DNA from: Labilibaculum sp. K2S
GTDB lineage: Bacteria > Bacteroidota > Bacteroidia > Bacteroidales > Marinifilaceae
Direction: 5' to 3'
Assembly (NCBI RefSeq): GCF_030372765.1
Contig: NZ_JAUCMW010000008.1
Span: 49,747-113,746 of the forward strand
Length of the DNA stretch: 64,000 bases
In this document: piece by piece, positions 35,291 to 44,687 of the stretch
Layout: each line of letters opens with the position of its first letter
Numbering within the stretch: the first letter of the stretch is position 1
Notes under the pieces: model-generated
What the model was told of the DNA's origin: nothing
Databases searched by the model: none
Seen by the model: only the letters and a program-made list of their open reading frames with translations
Position numbers and translations under genes: made by a program

Positions 35291-35690
35291 ATCAGAAAAA
35301 TTGCTAATCTTTCCATCCGAATTAGAGAATATAAGCAGAGTTGAAAAACTCATAGATGAAATTTCTTCATCTCATAACCTTAGTTCTGAAATTTACGGGA
35401 AAATTTCAGTTGCCCTCATTGAAGCTGTCAATAATGCGATCTTGCATGGCAACCAACTAGACGTAACTAAAAAGGTGAAAGTTGAATACAATATTGATAA
35501 CGAATCGATTAGTTTCATTGTTTGGGATGAAGGTAAAGGATTCGATTTTTCTAATATTCCTGATCCTACACTTCCTGAAAATTTAGAGAAGACACATGGA
35601 CGGGGAATTTTTCTAATGAATCACCTGGCTGATGATATTGAATTTGGAGAGAATGGTGCTATAGTAGAAATGAAATTTATTTTTGGATAA
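35283..35690 (+). CDS. RsbW/SpoIIAB-like ATP-binding (anti-sigma kinase type) protein
   Basis: 135 residues comprising only a GHKL ATPase domain. The N-box is IEAVNNAILHGNQ, the G1 box is VWDEGKGFDFSN, and the G2 box is KTHGRGIFLMNHLADDI. Stand-alone versions phosphorylate anti-sigma antagonists or act as partner-switching kinases. No antagonist or sigma gene is adjacent, so the target is unknown. It overlaps the DUF4175 end by 8 bp and precedes ybeY by 3 bp. Confidence 0.88.
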   Translation: MTKSEKLLIFPSELENISRVEKLIDEISSSHNLSSEIYGKISVALIEAVNNAILHGNQLDVTKKVKVEYNIDNESISFIVWDEGKGFDFSNIPDPTLPENLEKTHGRGIFLMNHLADDIEFGENGAIVEMKFIFG

Positions 35691-35693
35691 AAA

Positions 35694-36119
35694 ATGTTGA
35701 TTACTTACGATACGTGTGAAGCTAGTATTCCCGCGATTGATCAGAAGCGTTTAAGCGAATGGATCAATCGCGTTGTTGTTAATAATAGTTTCGAAATAGG
35801 AGAGATAAATTACTATTTCTGCTCTGATAATTACCTGCTTGAAATGAATCGGGAACACTTAAATCACGATTACTTTACGGATATCATTACTTTTGATTAT
35901 ACTGTTGCTGACATTATATCAGGAGATTTATTTATAAGTGTTGATACTGTTCTTGATAATGCTAAAGAGTACGGATGCGAATATCTTCAGGAATTGCATC
36001 GTGTAATGATTCATGGAGTCCTTCATTTAATGGGAATTGATGATAAAACTGATGAGGATCAGGAAATAATGACCCAAAAGGAAGACGAATCATTAGCATT
36101 ACTTTCCGATATTGATTAA
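35694..36119 (+). CDS. ybeY: Endoribonuclease YbeY (rRNA maturation)
   Basis: 141 residues, normal size. The hallmark is HGVLHLMGIDD near residue 105. The first two zinc-ligand His of HGxLHLxGxDH are present, but the third position is Asp (GIDDKTDEDQ), a substitution usual in Bacteroidota members. The MNREHLNHDYFTDIITFDYT segment forms the other conserved face. It acts in 16S rRNA 3'-end processing and ribosome quality control. It sits directly after the RsbW-like gene. Confidence 0.93.
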   Translation: MLITYDTCEASIPAIDQKRLSEWINRVVVNNSFEIGEINYYFCSDNYLLEMNREHLNHDYFTDIITFDYTVADIISGDLFISVDTVLDNAKEYGCEYLQELHRVMIHGVLHLMGIDDKTDEDQEIMTQKEDESLALLSDID

Positions 36120-36219
36120 ATTTGTGAAATTTTTTTAGTTTATTGATCTGAATTCCAGATGATTAACATGGGTGATCCCATTATAGTTAATTGGTTTTCA
36201 GTTATATAGATATAATAAT

Positions 36220-36227
36220 TACCTTTG
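36220..36227 (+). promoter_or_regulatory. -7 box of the mnmG promoter
   Basis: TACCTTTG, matching TAnnTTTG, 39 nt before the mnmG start. It places transcription start downstream of the in-frame codon at 36191, so that extension is rejected. Confidence 0.55.
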
Positions 36228-36265
36228 CACGAATAAGAATAACGAATATAAATATCTTTTATTGT

Positions 36266-38143
36266 ATGTTGCCAAAGTATGATGTTATAGTAGTGGGTGC
36301 CGGTCATGCCGGATGTGAGGCGGCAACAGCTGCGGCAAACCTTGGATCTTCGGTTCTTTTGGTTACTATGGATATGAATAAAATTGCTCAAATGTCATGT
36401 AATCCAGCTATTGGAGGAATTGCAAAGGGGCAAATTGTTCGTGAATTAGATGCTTTGGGCGGTTTTACAGGAATAGTTACCGACCGTTCATCCATTCAAT
36501 TCCGCATGCTTAATCGTTCTAAAGGACCTGCTATGTGGAGTCCAAGATCACAATGCGATAGAATGATTTTCTCTTCGGAATGGAGAAAGATTGTTGAAAA
36601 TACAAATAATTTGGACATGTGGCAGGATGCCGTTGTACAAGTAATTATAGAGAATGGGAAAGCCGTTGGTGTGACTACCAAATTGGGAATTGACATTACT
36701 GCAAAATCGGTAATATTAACCAATGGAACCTTCCTTAACGGATTAATGCACATTGGGAGCAAGCAGGAAAAGGGGGGGCGAACAGCAGAACCAGCATCTG
36801 TAGGAATTAGTGAACAATTAAAAAGTATCGGGTTTGAAGTTGGGAGAATGAAAACCGGAACACCTGCACGTTTAGATGGCAGAAGTATCGATTTTTCCGT
36901 GATGAAAAGACAGGATGGAGAAGAAGGCTTTTATCAATTTTCGTATCTGACAGATCATGTAGATCGTATTCTTACTCAGAGACCATGTTATATTACATAT
37001 ACAAATCCGGAAGTTCACGATAGTCTTAGAGAAGGGTTTGAAGAATCTCCAATGTACAATGGAACAATTCAGAGTACTGGTCCGAGATATTGTCCGAGTA
37101 TAGAATCCAAGTTGTCAACTTTTGCTGAGAAGCAGGAACATTTGCTTTTTTTAGAGCCGGAAGGGGAGCACACTCACGAGTATTATATCAATGGATTTTC
37201 ATCAAGTCTTCCTTGGGATGTTCAGCTAAAAGCGCTTCAAAAAGTTCCTGGATTGGAAAATGTGAAAATGTACCGTCCGGGATATGCAATCGAATATGAC
37301 TATTTTGATCCAACTCAACTTCATCATACTTTGGAAACGAAACTGGTTTCAAATTTATTTTTTGCAGGCCAGATTAATGGTACAACCGGATATGAAGAAG
37401 CCGGGGCACAAGGGATGATGGCAGGAATAAATGCTGGTTTATTGGTACAAGGAAAAGAGGCTTTCACACTGAATAGAGATGAAGCTTATATTGGTGTTTT
37501 AATTGACGATTTGGTAACTAAAGGTGTTGATGAGCCTTACCGAATGTTTACTTCGAGAGCCGAATACCGAATTTTATTAAGACAGGATGATGCAGATTTA
37601 CGCTTAAGTCCTAAGGCTTTTAAATTAGGATTAGTGGGACAAAAGCGAATTGACTTACTGGAGGAGAAAATTGAGTTTAGAGATAAATTAGTTACCTTTT
37701 GTAAAGAGTTTAGTTGCAAACCAAAATTTTTAAATCCGGTACTGGAGAAATTAGGAACGGCGCCATTAAAACAGGGCGTTAAATTATACGATATTATTCT
37801 TCGTCCACAGGTTCAGATTAATGATTTACTGGAAGATATTATCCCTTTAAAGGAAGTGGTGGATTCAATACCAAACAGGAGGGAAGAAATTATTGAAGCC
37901 GCTGAGGTTTTAATAAAATATTCGGGTTATATCAATAGAGAAAAATTGATCGCAGAAAAATTAACACGCTTAGAGAATATTAATATAAAAGGCAGATTTG
38001 AGTATACAAGTTTGCAATCTATTTCTACTGAGGCAAGACAGAAATTGGATAGAATTCAGCCTCAAACTATTGGTCAGGCATCACGTATATCAGGTGTTTC
38101 TCCTAGCGACATTAACGTTCTTTTGGTACTCATGGGACGATAA
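36266..38143 (+). CDS. mnmG: tRNA uridine-5-carboxymethylaminomethyl modification enzyme MnmG
   Basis: 625 residues, the usual length. The FAD-binding Rossmann motif [13 protein letters not shown] starts at residue 9. Both GidA signatures are present, [11 protein letters not shown] and [16 protein letters not shown], and the C-terminal helical tRNA/MnmE-binding domain is intact. With MnmE it modifies the wobble uridine of several tRNAs. The frame is open back to 36191, but the promoter box and the family N-terminus favour ATG 36266. A parS-like palindrome touches the stop codon. Confidence 0.97.
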   Translation: MLPKYDVIVVGAGHAGCEAATAAANLGSSVLLVTMDMNKIAQMSCNPAIGGIAKGQIVRELDALGGFTGIVTDRSSIQFRMLNRSKGPAMWSPRSQCDRMIFSSEWRKIVENTNNLDMWQDAVVQVIIENGKAVGVTTKLGIDITAKSVILTNGTFLNGLMHIGSKQEKGGRTAEPASVGISEQLKSIGFEVGRMKTGTPARLDGRSIDFSVMKRQDGEEGFYQFSYLTDHVDRILTQRPCYITYTNPEVHDSLREGFEESPMYNGTIQSTGPRYCPSIESKLSTFAEKQEHLLFLEPEGEHTHEYYINGFSSSLPWDVQLKALQKVPGLENVKMYRPGYAIEYDYFDPTQLHHTLETKLVSNLFFAGQINGTTGYEEAGAQGMMAGINAGLLVQGKEAFTLNRDEAYIGVLIDDLVTKGVDEPYRMFTSRAEYRILLRQDDADLRLSPKAFKLGLVGQKRIDLLEEKIEFRDKLVTFCKEFSCKPKFLNPVLEKLGTAPLKQGVKLYDIILRPQVQINDLLEDIIPLKEVVDSIPNRREEIIEAAEVLIKYSGYINREKLIAEKLTRLENINIKGRFEYTSLQSISTEARQKLDRIQPQTIGQASRISGVSPSDINVLLVLMGR

Positions 38144-38159
38144 TGTTCCACGTGGAACT
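38144..38159. promoter_or_regulatory. parS-like ParB-binding site
   Basis: TGTTCCACGTGGAACT matches the ParB consensus nGTTnCACGTGnAACn in full. It begins at the first base after the mnmG stop. parS sites cluster near the chromosome origin. Affinity for a ParB is not shown. Confidence 0.7.
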
Positions 38160-38193
38160 AAGGAGTATTTTTAAATAGTTTACTCCTTAAAAC

Positions 38194-38242
38194 GCCCGAA
38201 ATTGCCTTTTTGCATGTCGAAAAGTTAATTTCGGGCATTTTT
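38194..38242 (+). terminator. Terminator region after mnmG
   Basis: Stem GCCCGAAATT/AATTTCGGGC with a 23-nt loop, then ATTTTT. A smaller hairpin AAGGAGTA/TACTCCTT at about 38160-38188 precedes it. Confidence 0.65.
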
Positions 38243-38310
38243 GAAGGTAATATTGAGCTATTTTAGAAATAAATTCAGAGAATATCATTTCAAATGATAA
38301 TAGATCAGAT

Positions 38311-39954
38311 ATGACAAGTAATAGTTTTTCAATATCAGGTAAAGTAGTAGATATTGTTTCGCGAGAAATAATTAATGCAGAAGTATGTGTTGAGGAGGGA
38401 CGAATCACTTCCATCACAAAGAGAGATTCAGTTTCTGATCAATATATTTTGCCGGGACTTGTTGATGCACACATGCACATTGAAAGTACCTTATTAATAC
38501 CAAGTCGATTTGCAAGTTTAGTTGTACAGTTTGGTACATTAGGTTTGGTTACAGATCCGCACGAAATAGCAAATGTGCTAGGTGAGATTGGTGTTGATTT
38601 CATGATTAATGATGCCAGAAAAGTTCCTTTGGAAATTCGCTTTGGAGTTCCTTCATGTGTGCCGGCAACAAAACACGAAACTTCAGGTTTCGTTTTGGAT
38701 AGTAATATTGTTGAAAGCTTACTAAAAAGAGAAGAGATTGTTTGTCTTGCTGAAGTAATGGATTTTGTTGGTGTGATTGAAGACGATCTTGAAGTACTCA
38801 AAAAGATAGTCGCGTGTAAGAATCTCGGAAAAAAAATTGACGGTCATGCTCCGGGTTTAAAAGGAAGGGATTTGAAAAAATATGTGGCATCTGGAATTTC
38901 AGCAGACCACGAATGTTCAACTTTGGAAGAAGCCCTCGAAAAGATTTCTTTAGGAATGATGATTCAAATACGGGAGGGTAGTGCTGCAAAAGATTTTGAT
39001 GCGCTGTATTCTTTGTTGGAAACACACCCCGATAGAATCATGTTGTGTACAGATGATTTGCATCCCGATGATTTAATTGAAAAAGGGCATATAAATTTTC
39101 TGATTAAACGAGGATTGGAAAAGGGACTTAATTTATTTTCATTGCTTCGTGCTGCCAGTTACAATCCAATTCATCATTATGGATTAAATTTGGGATTGTT
39201 GCAGGTTGGCGATTTTGCAGATTTTATAGTAATTGATCATCCGGAATCATTTGTTGTAGAGCAAGCATTTCGAAATGGTGTTTGTATTTATAAAAATAAG
39301 GAGGTTTTGTTTAATGTAAGTAATGAAATCATCTTGAATAATTTTAGTCGAAAACCAATTCAATTAGCAGATTTGGTTGTTAAACCTCAAAATGGTTCAT
39401 TGCTGGCAATGGTTGTTAAGGATGGTGATCTGATAACTGATTCAATTTTGTGTACACCAAAAGTGATTGATTCAAATGTTGTATCTGACGTTGATAATGA
39501 TTTATTGAAAATGGTTGTGATGAGTAGATACGATAACGGAAAACCTGTAATGGGATTTGCCAAAGGATTTGGTTTTAAAAAAGGAGCTATTGCTGAAAGT
39601 ATCGCTCACGATAGTCACAATATTATTGCGGTAGGAACAAGTGATGAAGATTTGCTTCATGCAATTAATACTCTAATTGAAATGAAAGGTGGTATTGTTG
39701 CTGTTAACAACGGAGAAAGTGAGTCAGTTGAATTGGAAGTTGCGGGATTAATGTCGAACAAGACAGGAGAGGATTTGGTAAGGGAGTATGCAAAAATGAG
39801 TGATTTTGCTTCTGATTTGGGGTCAAATTTTCAATCGCCGTTTATGACTCTCGCATTTATGTCTTTACTGGTAATTCCAAAATTAAAATTATCGGATAAA
39901 GGTCTTTTTGATGTTAAAGAATTTAGAGTAATAGATCTTTTTAAAGAAGAGTAA
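38311..39954 (+). CDS. ade: Adenine deaminase
   Basis: 547 residues, amidohydrolase-type adenine deaminase. Metal ligands are visible in DAHMHIESTLL, TDPHEIAN, GHAPGLKG and CTDDLHPDDLIEKGHINFL. It converts adenine to hypoxanthine and ammonia in purine salvage. The C-terminal half follows the Ade subfamily (FAKGFGFKKGAIAESIAHDS). The start ATG lies about 70 bp past the mnmG terminator. 27 bp separates it from uvrC. Confidence 0.95.
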   Translation: MTSNSFSISGKVVDIVSREIINAEVCVEEGRITSITKRDSVSDQYILPGLVDAHMHIESTLLIPSRFASLVVQFGTLGLVTDPHEIANVLGEIGVDFMINDARKVPLEIRFGVPSCVPATKHETSGFVLDSNIVESLLKREEIVCLAEVMDFVGVIEDDLEVLKKIVACKNLGKKIDGHAPGLKGRDLKKYVASGISADHECSTLEEALEKISLGMMIQIREGSAAKDFDALYSLLETHPDRIMLCTDDLHPDDLIEKGHINFLIKRGLEKGLNLFSLLRAASYNPIHHYGLNLGLLQVGDFADFIVIDHPESFVVEQAFRNGVCIYKNKEVLFNVSNEIILNNFSRKPIQLADLVVKPQNGSLLAMVVKDGDLITDSILCTPKVIDSNVVSDVDNDLLKMVVMSRYDNGKPVMGFAKGFGFKKGAIAESIAHDSHNIIAVGTSDEDLLHAINTLIEMKGGIVAVNNGESESVELEVAGLMSNKTGEDLVREYAKMSDFASDLGSNFQSPFMTLAFMSLLVIPKLKLSDKGLFDVKEFRVIDLFKEE

Positions 39955-39980
39955 GCTATATTAGTGGAAAATTAGAATAA

Positions 39981-41783
39981 GTGATAAAAAACAAAAATAT
40001 AGATCATTTAAAATTTTTGGTTTCCGCCTTACCGGAAGAGCCAGGAGTTTATCAGTTCTTTGATGAGAACAATACAATTATATATGTAGGAAAAGCAAAG
40101 CGACTCAAACGAAGGGTTGCTTCCTATTTTAACAAAGTTCACGATTCCGCAAAAACCAATATAATGGTTCGCAAAATTGTGGATATTAGGCACATTGTTG
40201 TTGAATCGGAAGAGGATGCCCTGTTATTGGAGAATAACTTAATAAAAAAGCATCAACCACGATACAATGTTCTTTTGAAAGACGATAAATCTTTTCCCTG
40301 GATTTGTATTAAAAGCGAAAACTTCCCCAGAGTGCAAGTCACCCGTAATTTGATTAAAGATGGTTCCGAATATTTTGGGCCCTATACAAGTGTGAAAATG
40401 GTTCGGATTTTAATGGACATGATGCGGTCTTTGTACCAACTGCGAACATGTAATTTAAGTCTGTCGGAGGAGGGAATTAGAGATCAGAAATTCAAAGTTT
40501 GTTTGGAGTATCATATTGGGAATTGCAAAGCACCTTGTGTGGGGAAGGAAAGTAAAGATGAGTATGAACAGACAATACAGGATATTCGAAATATATTGAA
40601 AGGAAATATTGGGTCAGTAACTTCTCATTTGAAAGAAAAAATTCAGGAACTGGCCAAAGATTTCAAATTTGAAGAAGCACACCTTATTAAAGAGAAGTTA
40701 GATTTACTTGCAAAGTATCAAAGTAAGTCTACAATTGTGAATCCTTCCATTAATAACATTGATGTGTATTCTATAGTTGATGATGAAGATTCAGCGTATG
40801 TGAATTTTTTAAAAGTAGTAAATGGCGCTATTATTCAGGCACACACCATTGAGATGAAAAAGAAAATTCACGAAAGTAAAGAGGATTTGCTTTTGCTTGC
40901 TATCACAGAGATTCGTCAGAAGATTTTTAGTACGGCAAAAGAAATTTTGATTCCTTTTGAATTGGAATTATCCATTCAAAATGTTCGGTTTGTTGTCCCT
41001 CAACGTGGCGACAAGAAAAAAATACTGGATTTATCTGAACGCAATGTTAAATATTACCGTCTCGAAAAGTTAAAGAAAGGGGATAAGTCTCTAAAGCAAT
41101 CGCATTCCGAACGTATTGTAGAAACCATGCGTACCGATTTAAGATTAAAAGATGCACCGGTTCACATTGAATGTTTTGACAATTCGAACATACAAGGAAC
41201 TAATCCCGTTGCTTCTTGTGTTGTGTTTAGAAATGCAAGACCTTTTAAAAAAGATTATCGGCATTTTAATATAAAAACAGTAGTTGGAGCAAATGATTTT
41301 GCTTCTATGGAAGAAATAATTTATCGGCGTTACAAAAGATTGCTGGATGAGGGAAAGAGTTTACCACAATTGATTTTAATAGATGGGGGAAAAGGACAAC
41401 TGGGTGCGGCCTTAAATAGTTTGGATAAATTAGAATTGCGTGGAAAGATTTCTGTAATCGGAATCGCTAAAAAACTGGAAGAAATCTATTTTCCCGGAGA
41501 TCCTTATCCATTGTATCTGGATAAGAATTCAGAAACTCTTAAAACTATTCAACACTTGCGAAATGAATCGCATCGCTTTGCAATAACCTTTCATAGGCAG
41601 AAACGATCAAAGGCATTTATATCTTCAGAATTGGATAAGATTGAAGGAATTGGACAAAAATCAGTTCAAAAGTTAATTCAAAAGTTTAAGTCTGTCGAAA
41701 ATGTAAAGAATGCCACACTTTTAGACTTGGAATCTGAATTAGGAAATTCAAAAGCTTTAATAGTCTGGAAATATTTCAATTAG
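39981..41783 (+). CDS. uvrC: Excinuclease ABC subunit C
   Basis: 600 residues. The N-terminal GIY-YIG nuclease (YVGKAKRLKRRVASYF) is followed by a UVR domain (ELAKDFKFEEAHLIKEKLD), the RNase H-like 5' nuclease (IECFDNSNIQGTNPVASCVV) with DGGKGQLGAA, and C-terminal helix-hairpin-helices (IEGIGQKSVQKLI). It makes both incisions in nucleotide excision repair with UvrAB. Start GTG at 39981. All domains are intact. Confidence 0.96.
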   Translation: MIKNKNIDHLKFLVSALPEEPGVYQFFDENNTIIYVGKAKRLKRRVASYFNKVHDSAKTNIMVRKIVDIRHIVVESEEDALLLENNLIKKHQPRYNVLLKDDKSFPWICIKSENFPRVQVTRNLIKDGSEYFGPYTSVKMVRILMDMMRSLYQLRTCNLSLSEEGIRDQKFKVCLEYHIGNCKAPCVGKESKDEYEQTIQDIRNILKGNIGSVTSHLKEKIQELAKDFKFEEAHLIKEKLDLLAKYQSKSTIVNPSINNIDVYSIVDDEDSAYVNFLKVVNGAIIQAHTIEMKKKIHESKEDLLLLAITEIRQKIFSTAKEILIPFELELSIQNVRFVVPQRGDKKKILDLSERNVKYYRLEKLKKGDKSLKQSHSERIVETMRTDLRLKDAPVHIECFDNSNIQGTNPVASCVVFRNARPFKKDYRHFNIKTVVGANDFASMEEIIYRRYKRLLDEGKSLPQLILIDGGKGQLGAALNSLDKLELRGKISVIGIAKKLEEIYFPGDPYPLYLDKNSETLKTIQHLRNESHRFAITFHRQKRSKAFISSELDKIEGIGQKSVQKLIQKFKSVENVKNATLLDLESELGNSKALIVWKYFN

Positions 41784-41852
41784 AGGTTTTGTTTGAGTAG
41801 TTACTTGAAAAAATTGTTCTGAATAATTTTAATTCTAAAATAATTCAAATAG

Positions 41853-42836
41853 CTAAAAAAATGCCGACAAAATCTCTTTTTGTGTGATATCTTTAAAGTA
41901 TAGGTTTATTTTAAGATTGTTAAGGTGTTTAGATACAGTATTTTTATCGTGATATTGACCGATCATTAAGCTTTTAAAGTCTAAAATGTGGTTTTCCACC
42001 AGGCAATTACCCAATAAATTAAGGTTTTTAATAATTCCTTTCTCAACCGTCATGCTAACCTCTAATATGATTCCCCCCGAAAAATTACTGAGTTTTTCAA
42101 AGATGTAGTTAGGAGAGTAGCCATAATTCCATTCCCAGTTATTGTATTTTTCTTCCATCAACTCTTCTATTTTTTCAATATCAATTGGCGATAGTTCAAA
42201 TTCCTTGGCATCTGGAAATTTCGTTGTCAAATCCGTTAAGATTAATTGAGCAAAGTTATCGATACTTATGGAATGAGAAAGATATTCAGAGATGTTCGTA
42301 ACCTTACTTCTAATGGATCTTATGCCTCGATCCTTAAACTTAAGTGGATTTACTTTCAGTAGCTGATTTAAGCGTTTTAAATCGCTTGAAAACAGCATTG
42401 TGCCATGTTGCATAACCTTGTTCTTAAAAATATGTGAAGCATTCCCTGAAAATTTCTTTCCATCGATCGTTAAATCACTTTTCCCTTCAAATTTAGCGTT
42501 TACTTGTAGCTTTTGAAGAGTATTGATAATTGGCTGACTGTATTTTTGAAAATCAACCAATTTGCCTTTTTCGCCACTCTTGATAAAGCAATAATTTAGA
42601 TTCCCTTCATCGTGAAAAACGGTTCCTCCACCTGACATTCTTCTAACAACTGGTATATTTTCCTGTTCAGCTTTGTCGAGATTAATTTCAGCCAGGGTAT
42701 TTTGATGTTTTCCTACAATTAATGCCGGAGTATTGGTATACAGGAAGAAAAAATCATCTTCATGGTTTTTTAGCAAATACTCTTCGCAGGCAATGTTAAA
42801 AACGGGATTGGTAGATGAACTGATGAAATACAACAT
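41853..42836 (-). CDS. lplA: Lipoate-protein ligase A
   Basis: 327 residues. The lipoyl-binding motif RRMSGGGTVFHDEGNLNYCF and the catalytic Lys region GKKFSGNASHIF are present, followed by the small C-terminal accessory domain. It attaches salvaged lipoate to E2 and GcvH apoproteins. It is convergent with uvrC with 69 bp between stops and no clear hairpin. The start ATG at 42836 is followed by a conserved YFISSSTNPVFNIACEEYLL segment. Confidence 0.92.
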   Translation of the reverse strand: MLYFISSSTNPVFNIACEEYLLKNHEDDFFFLYTNTPALIVGKHQNTLAEINLDKAEQENIPVVRRMSGGGTVFHDEGNLNYCFIKSGEKGKLVDFQKYSQPIINTLQKLQVNAKFEGKSDLTIDGKKFSGNASHIFKNKVMQHGTMLFSSDLKRLNQLLKVNPLKFKDRGIRSIRSKVTNISEYLSHSISIDNFAQLILTDLTTKFPDAKEFELSPIDIEKIEELMEEKYNNWEWNYGYSPNYIFEKLSNFSGGIILEVSMTVEKGIIKNLNLLGNCLVENHILDFKSLMIGQYHDKNTVSKHLNNLKINLYFKDITQKEILSAFF

Positions 42837-43019
42837 GCTTTACTTTTTTTTGTAACGAATTACAAATATCATTATTAATTGGGAAATATCTTAATTTAGA
42901 ATCAATTTTAATAGAGTACTGGTCTGGAAAAACGGCTTTAGCAATATTTTTGTTACATGAAGATGATGTGTTATATTTGAGAGGAACAATTAATTGTAAC
43001 ATTTAATAAATATATTGAT

Positions 43020-43472
43020 ATGCGAGTTGTGGTTCAGCGGGTTACTCAAGCTTCAGTGCGTGTAGATTGTGAAATAATCGGGCAGATATCGAAAGGATTG
43101 CTGGTGTTGGTAGGAATAGAGAATGCTGATACTGAAGAGGATTCGGAATGGTTAAGTAAAAAAATATGCAACCTTCGAATTTTTGATGATGAAGATGGCA
43201 TAATGAATAAATCTTTACTTGAAGAGGATGGAAACATTTTGGTAATCAGTCAGTTTACCTTGCATGCAAAAACTAAAAAGGGGAACAGACCATCTTATAT
43301 TACGGCAGCAAAACCTGAAATTTCAGTTCCTTTGTACGAGAATTTTGTTGCTTCTTTAATAAAGGAATCCGGAAAGAAAGTTGAAACAGGTAAATTTGGT
43401 GCCGAGATGCAGGTCTCATTGATTAACGATGGTCCGGTTACCATTGTAATGGATACTAAAAACAAGGAATAG
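43020..43472 (+). CDS. dtd: D-aminoacyl-tRNA deacylase
   Basis: 150 residues. The hallmark motifs are SQFTLHAKTKKGNRPSY (with the active-site Ser-Gln) and GPVTIVMD (the Gly-cisPro loop). It removes D-amino acids from mischarged tRNAs. It ends directly before the MazG-like gene, with the dtd TAG abutting that gene's start, so the two are cotranscribed. Divergent from lplA with a gene-free 183-bp gap. Confidence 0.96.
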   Translation: MRVVVQRVTQASVRVDCEIIGQISKGLLVLVGIENADTEEDSEWLSKKICNLRIFDDEDGIMNKSLLEEDGNILVISQFTLHAKTKKGNRPSYITAAKPEISVPLYENFVASLIKESGKKVETGKFGAEMQVSLINDGPVTIVMDTKNKE

Positions 43473-43475
43473 GTG

Positions 43476-43808
43476 ATGAATCAGATAGGAATTAAGGAAG
43501 CTCAGGAGAAAGTTGACTGGTGGATCAAAAAATATGGTGTTCGTTATTTTAATGAATTGACAAATTTGGCAATTCTTACTGAAGAAGTAGGAGAGGTGGC
43601 TCGAATTATCTCGCGAAAATATGGTGAACAATCCTTTAAGGAAAGTGATAAAACGGTTGATTTGGCTGATGAAATGGCTGATGTTCTATGGGTTCTGATG
43701 TGTTTGGCAAACCAAACGGGAGTCGATTTAAACGAAGCTTTTCAGAAGAATCTGGAAAAGAAAACGGAGCGGGATAAAGATCGACATAAAAATAATGAGA
43801 AACTCTAG
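43476..43808 (+). CDS. MazG-like nucleotide pyrophosphohydrolase
   Basis: 110 residues, one domain of the MazG/all-alpha NTP pyrophosphatase superfamily. Acidic metal motifs EEVGEVARII and ADEMADVLWVLM are complete. It should hydrolyse a (d)NTP or a damaged nucleotide, but the substrate is unknown. An in-frame GTG at 43473 immediately after the dtd stop could start one codon earlier; ATG 43476 is preferred. Pairing of a tRNA proofreading gene with a nucleotide house-cleaning gene is plausible but not proof of a link. Confidence 0.88.
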   Translation: MNQIGIKEAQEKVDWWIKKYGVRYFNELTNLAILTEEVGEVARIISRKYGEQSFKESDKTVDLADEMADVLWVLMCLANQTGVDLNEAFQKNLEKKTERDKDRHKNNEKL

Positions 43809-44033
43809 CGTTTACGGAATAGTATAATAATTTGTATTCATAAATAGGTTAACAGAAAAACGACTTTTATAATTTGAAGAAGTATTCTGTTGATTATTAA
43901 AAACATAATGAATTACGTGACAGATTTCACAATAATTATTTTAACCTTAATCAGTAATTTTCGTATATTCATTATTGTTTATCTATGTTTTGTCAAATTA
44001 ATATTATTAGCACTTAAATTTAAAATTTTAATT

Positions 44034-44624
44034 ATGGATGCATTTTTATCTTTTATTGGGTTGTGGCCATTAAGTTGGGCTCCTAATTATTGGTCTCTTT
44101 GCTGGGGGCAAACACTTTCAATTAACGACAACACAGCTCTTTTTACTTTGATTGGTACCACTTACGGTGGTGATGGTAGAGTTAGTTTTATGTTGCCCGA
44201 TTTTAGAGGCAGAGTTCCTCTGGGTTATGGAAGTGGCATAGGTCTTTCTCCTAATCAAATGGGATTGATGGCTGGTGTAGAAAAAGTAAAACTGGTTTCA
44301 TCTCAGATACCTACACATACACATACAGCCACTCTTTCGTCTGTTGATGTTAAATTTATGGCTAGTGCACTTCCTGGAACAGAAAGCGCGCCAGGAACAA
44401 ATAATGCCAGAACTTTAGCTGCGTCAAAAGGTACTATGGGAGGAGGAGAACCGATGTACAATACTGAAACACCAACAGTTGAATTGACAGGGGTGGCCTC
44501 TAGTGGTGGTGATATTGATATTCAAGCAGCAGGAGGAGACCATTACCATACCAATATTCAGCCGTCGTTGGTTGTGAATTATATCATTTGTATGAATGGT
44601 ATTTATCCTCCACGACAAAATTGA
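44034..44624 (+). CDS. Phage tail collar / microcystin-dependent-type protein
   Basis: 196 residues from the ATG at 44034; the upstream frame is hydrophobic junk and is rejected. The collar domain is clear: FIGLWPLSWAPNYWSLCWGQ near the start, then TLIGTTYGGDGRVSFMLPDF, and a C-terminal HYHTNIQPSLVVNYIICMNG. No secretion signal is seen. Such proteins occur as tail-fibre assemblies and in chromosomal microcystin-dependent protein (MdpB) families of unknown role. There is no phage structural gene near it, which argues against a prophage. It is followed by a hairpin and then by a solute-binding-like protein and a giant adhesin. Confidence 0.82.
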   Translation: MDAFLSFIGLWPLSWAPNYWSLCWGQTLSINDNTALFTLIGTTYGGDGRVSFMLPDFRGRVPLGYGSGIGLSPNQMGLMAGVEKVKLVSSQIPTHTHTATLSSVDVKFMASALPGTESAPGTNNARTLAASKGTMGGGEPMYNTETPTVELTGVASSGGDIDIQAAGGDHYHTNIQPSLVVNYIICMNGIYPPRQN

Positions 44625-44631
44625 AAGATAA

Positions 44632-44660
44632 TGGGCTGGCAATATTTGCTGGCCCAATTT
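44632..44660 (+). terminator. Hairpin after the collar gene
   Basis: Stem GGGCTGGCAA/TTGCTGGCCC (10 bp including two G-T pairs) with a 3-nt loop and a short T-run. Confidence 0.6.
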
Positions 44661-44687
44661 TACTTATTATCAAACCCTATTTTTTTG

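Noticed and set aside
43890..44033. Upstream in-frame extension of the collar protein
   Set aside because: It encodes a low-complexity hydrophobic stretch without family similarity; the conserved domain begins just after ATG 44034.
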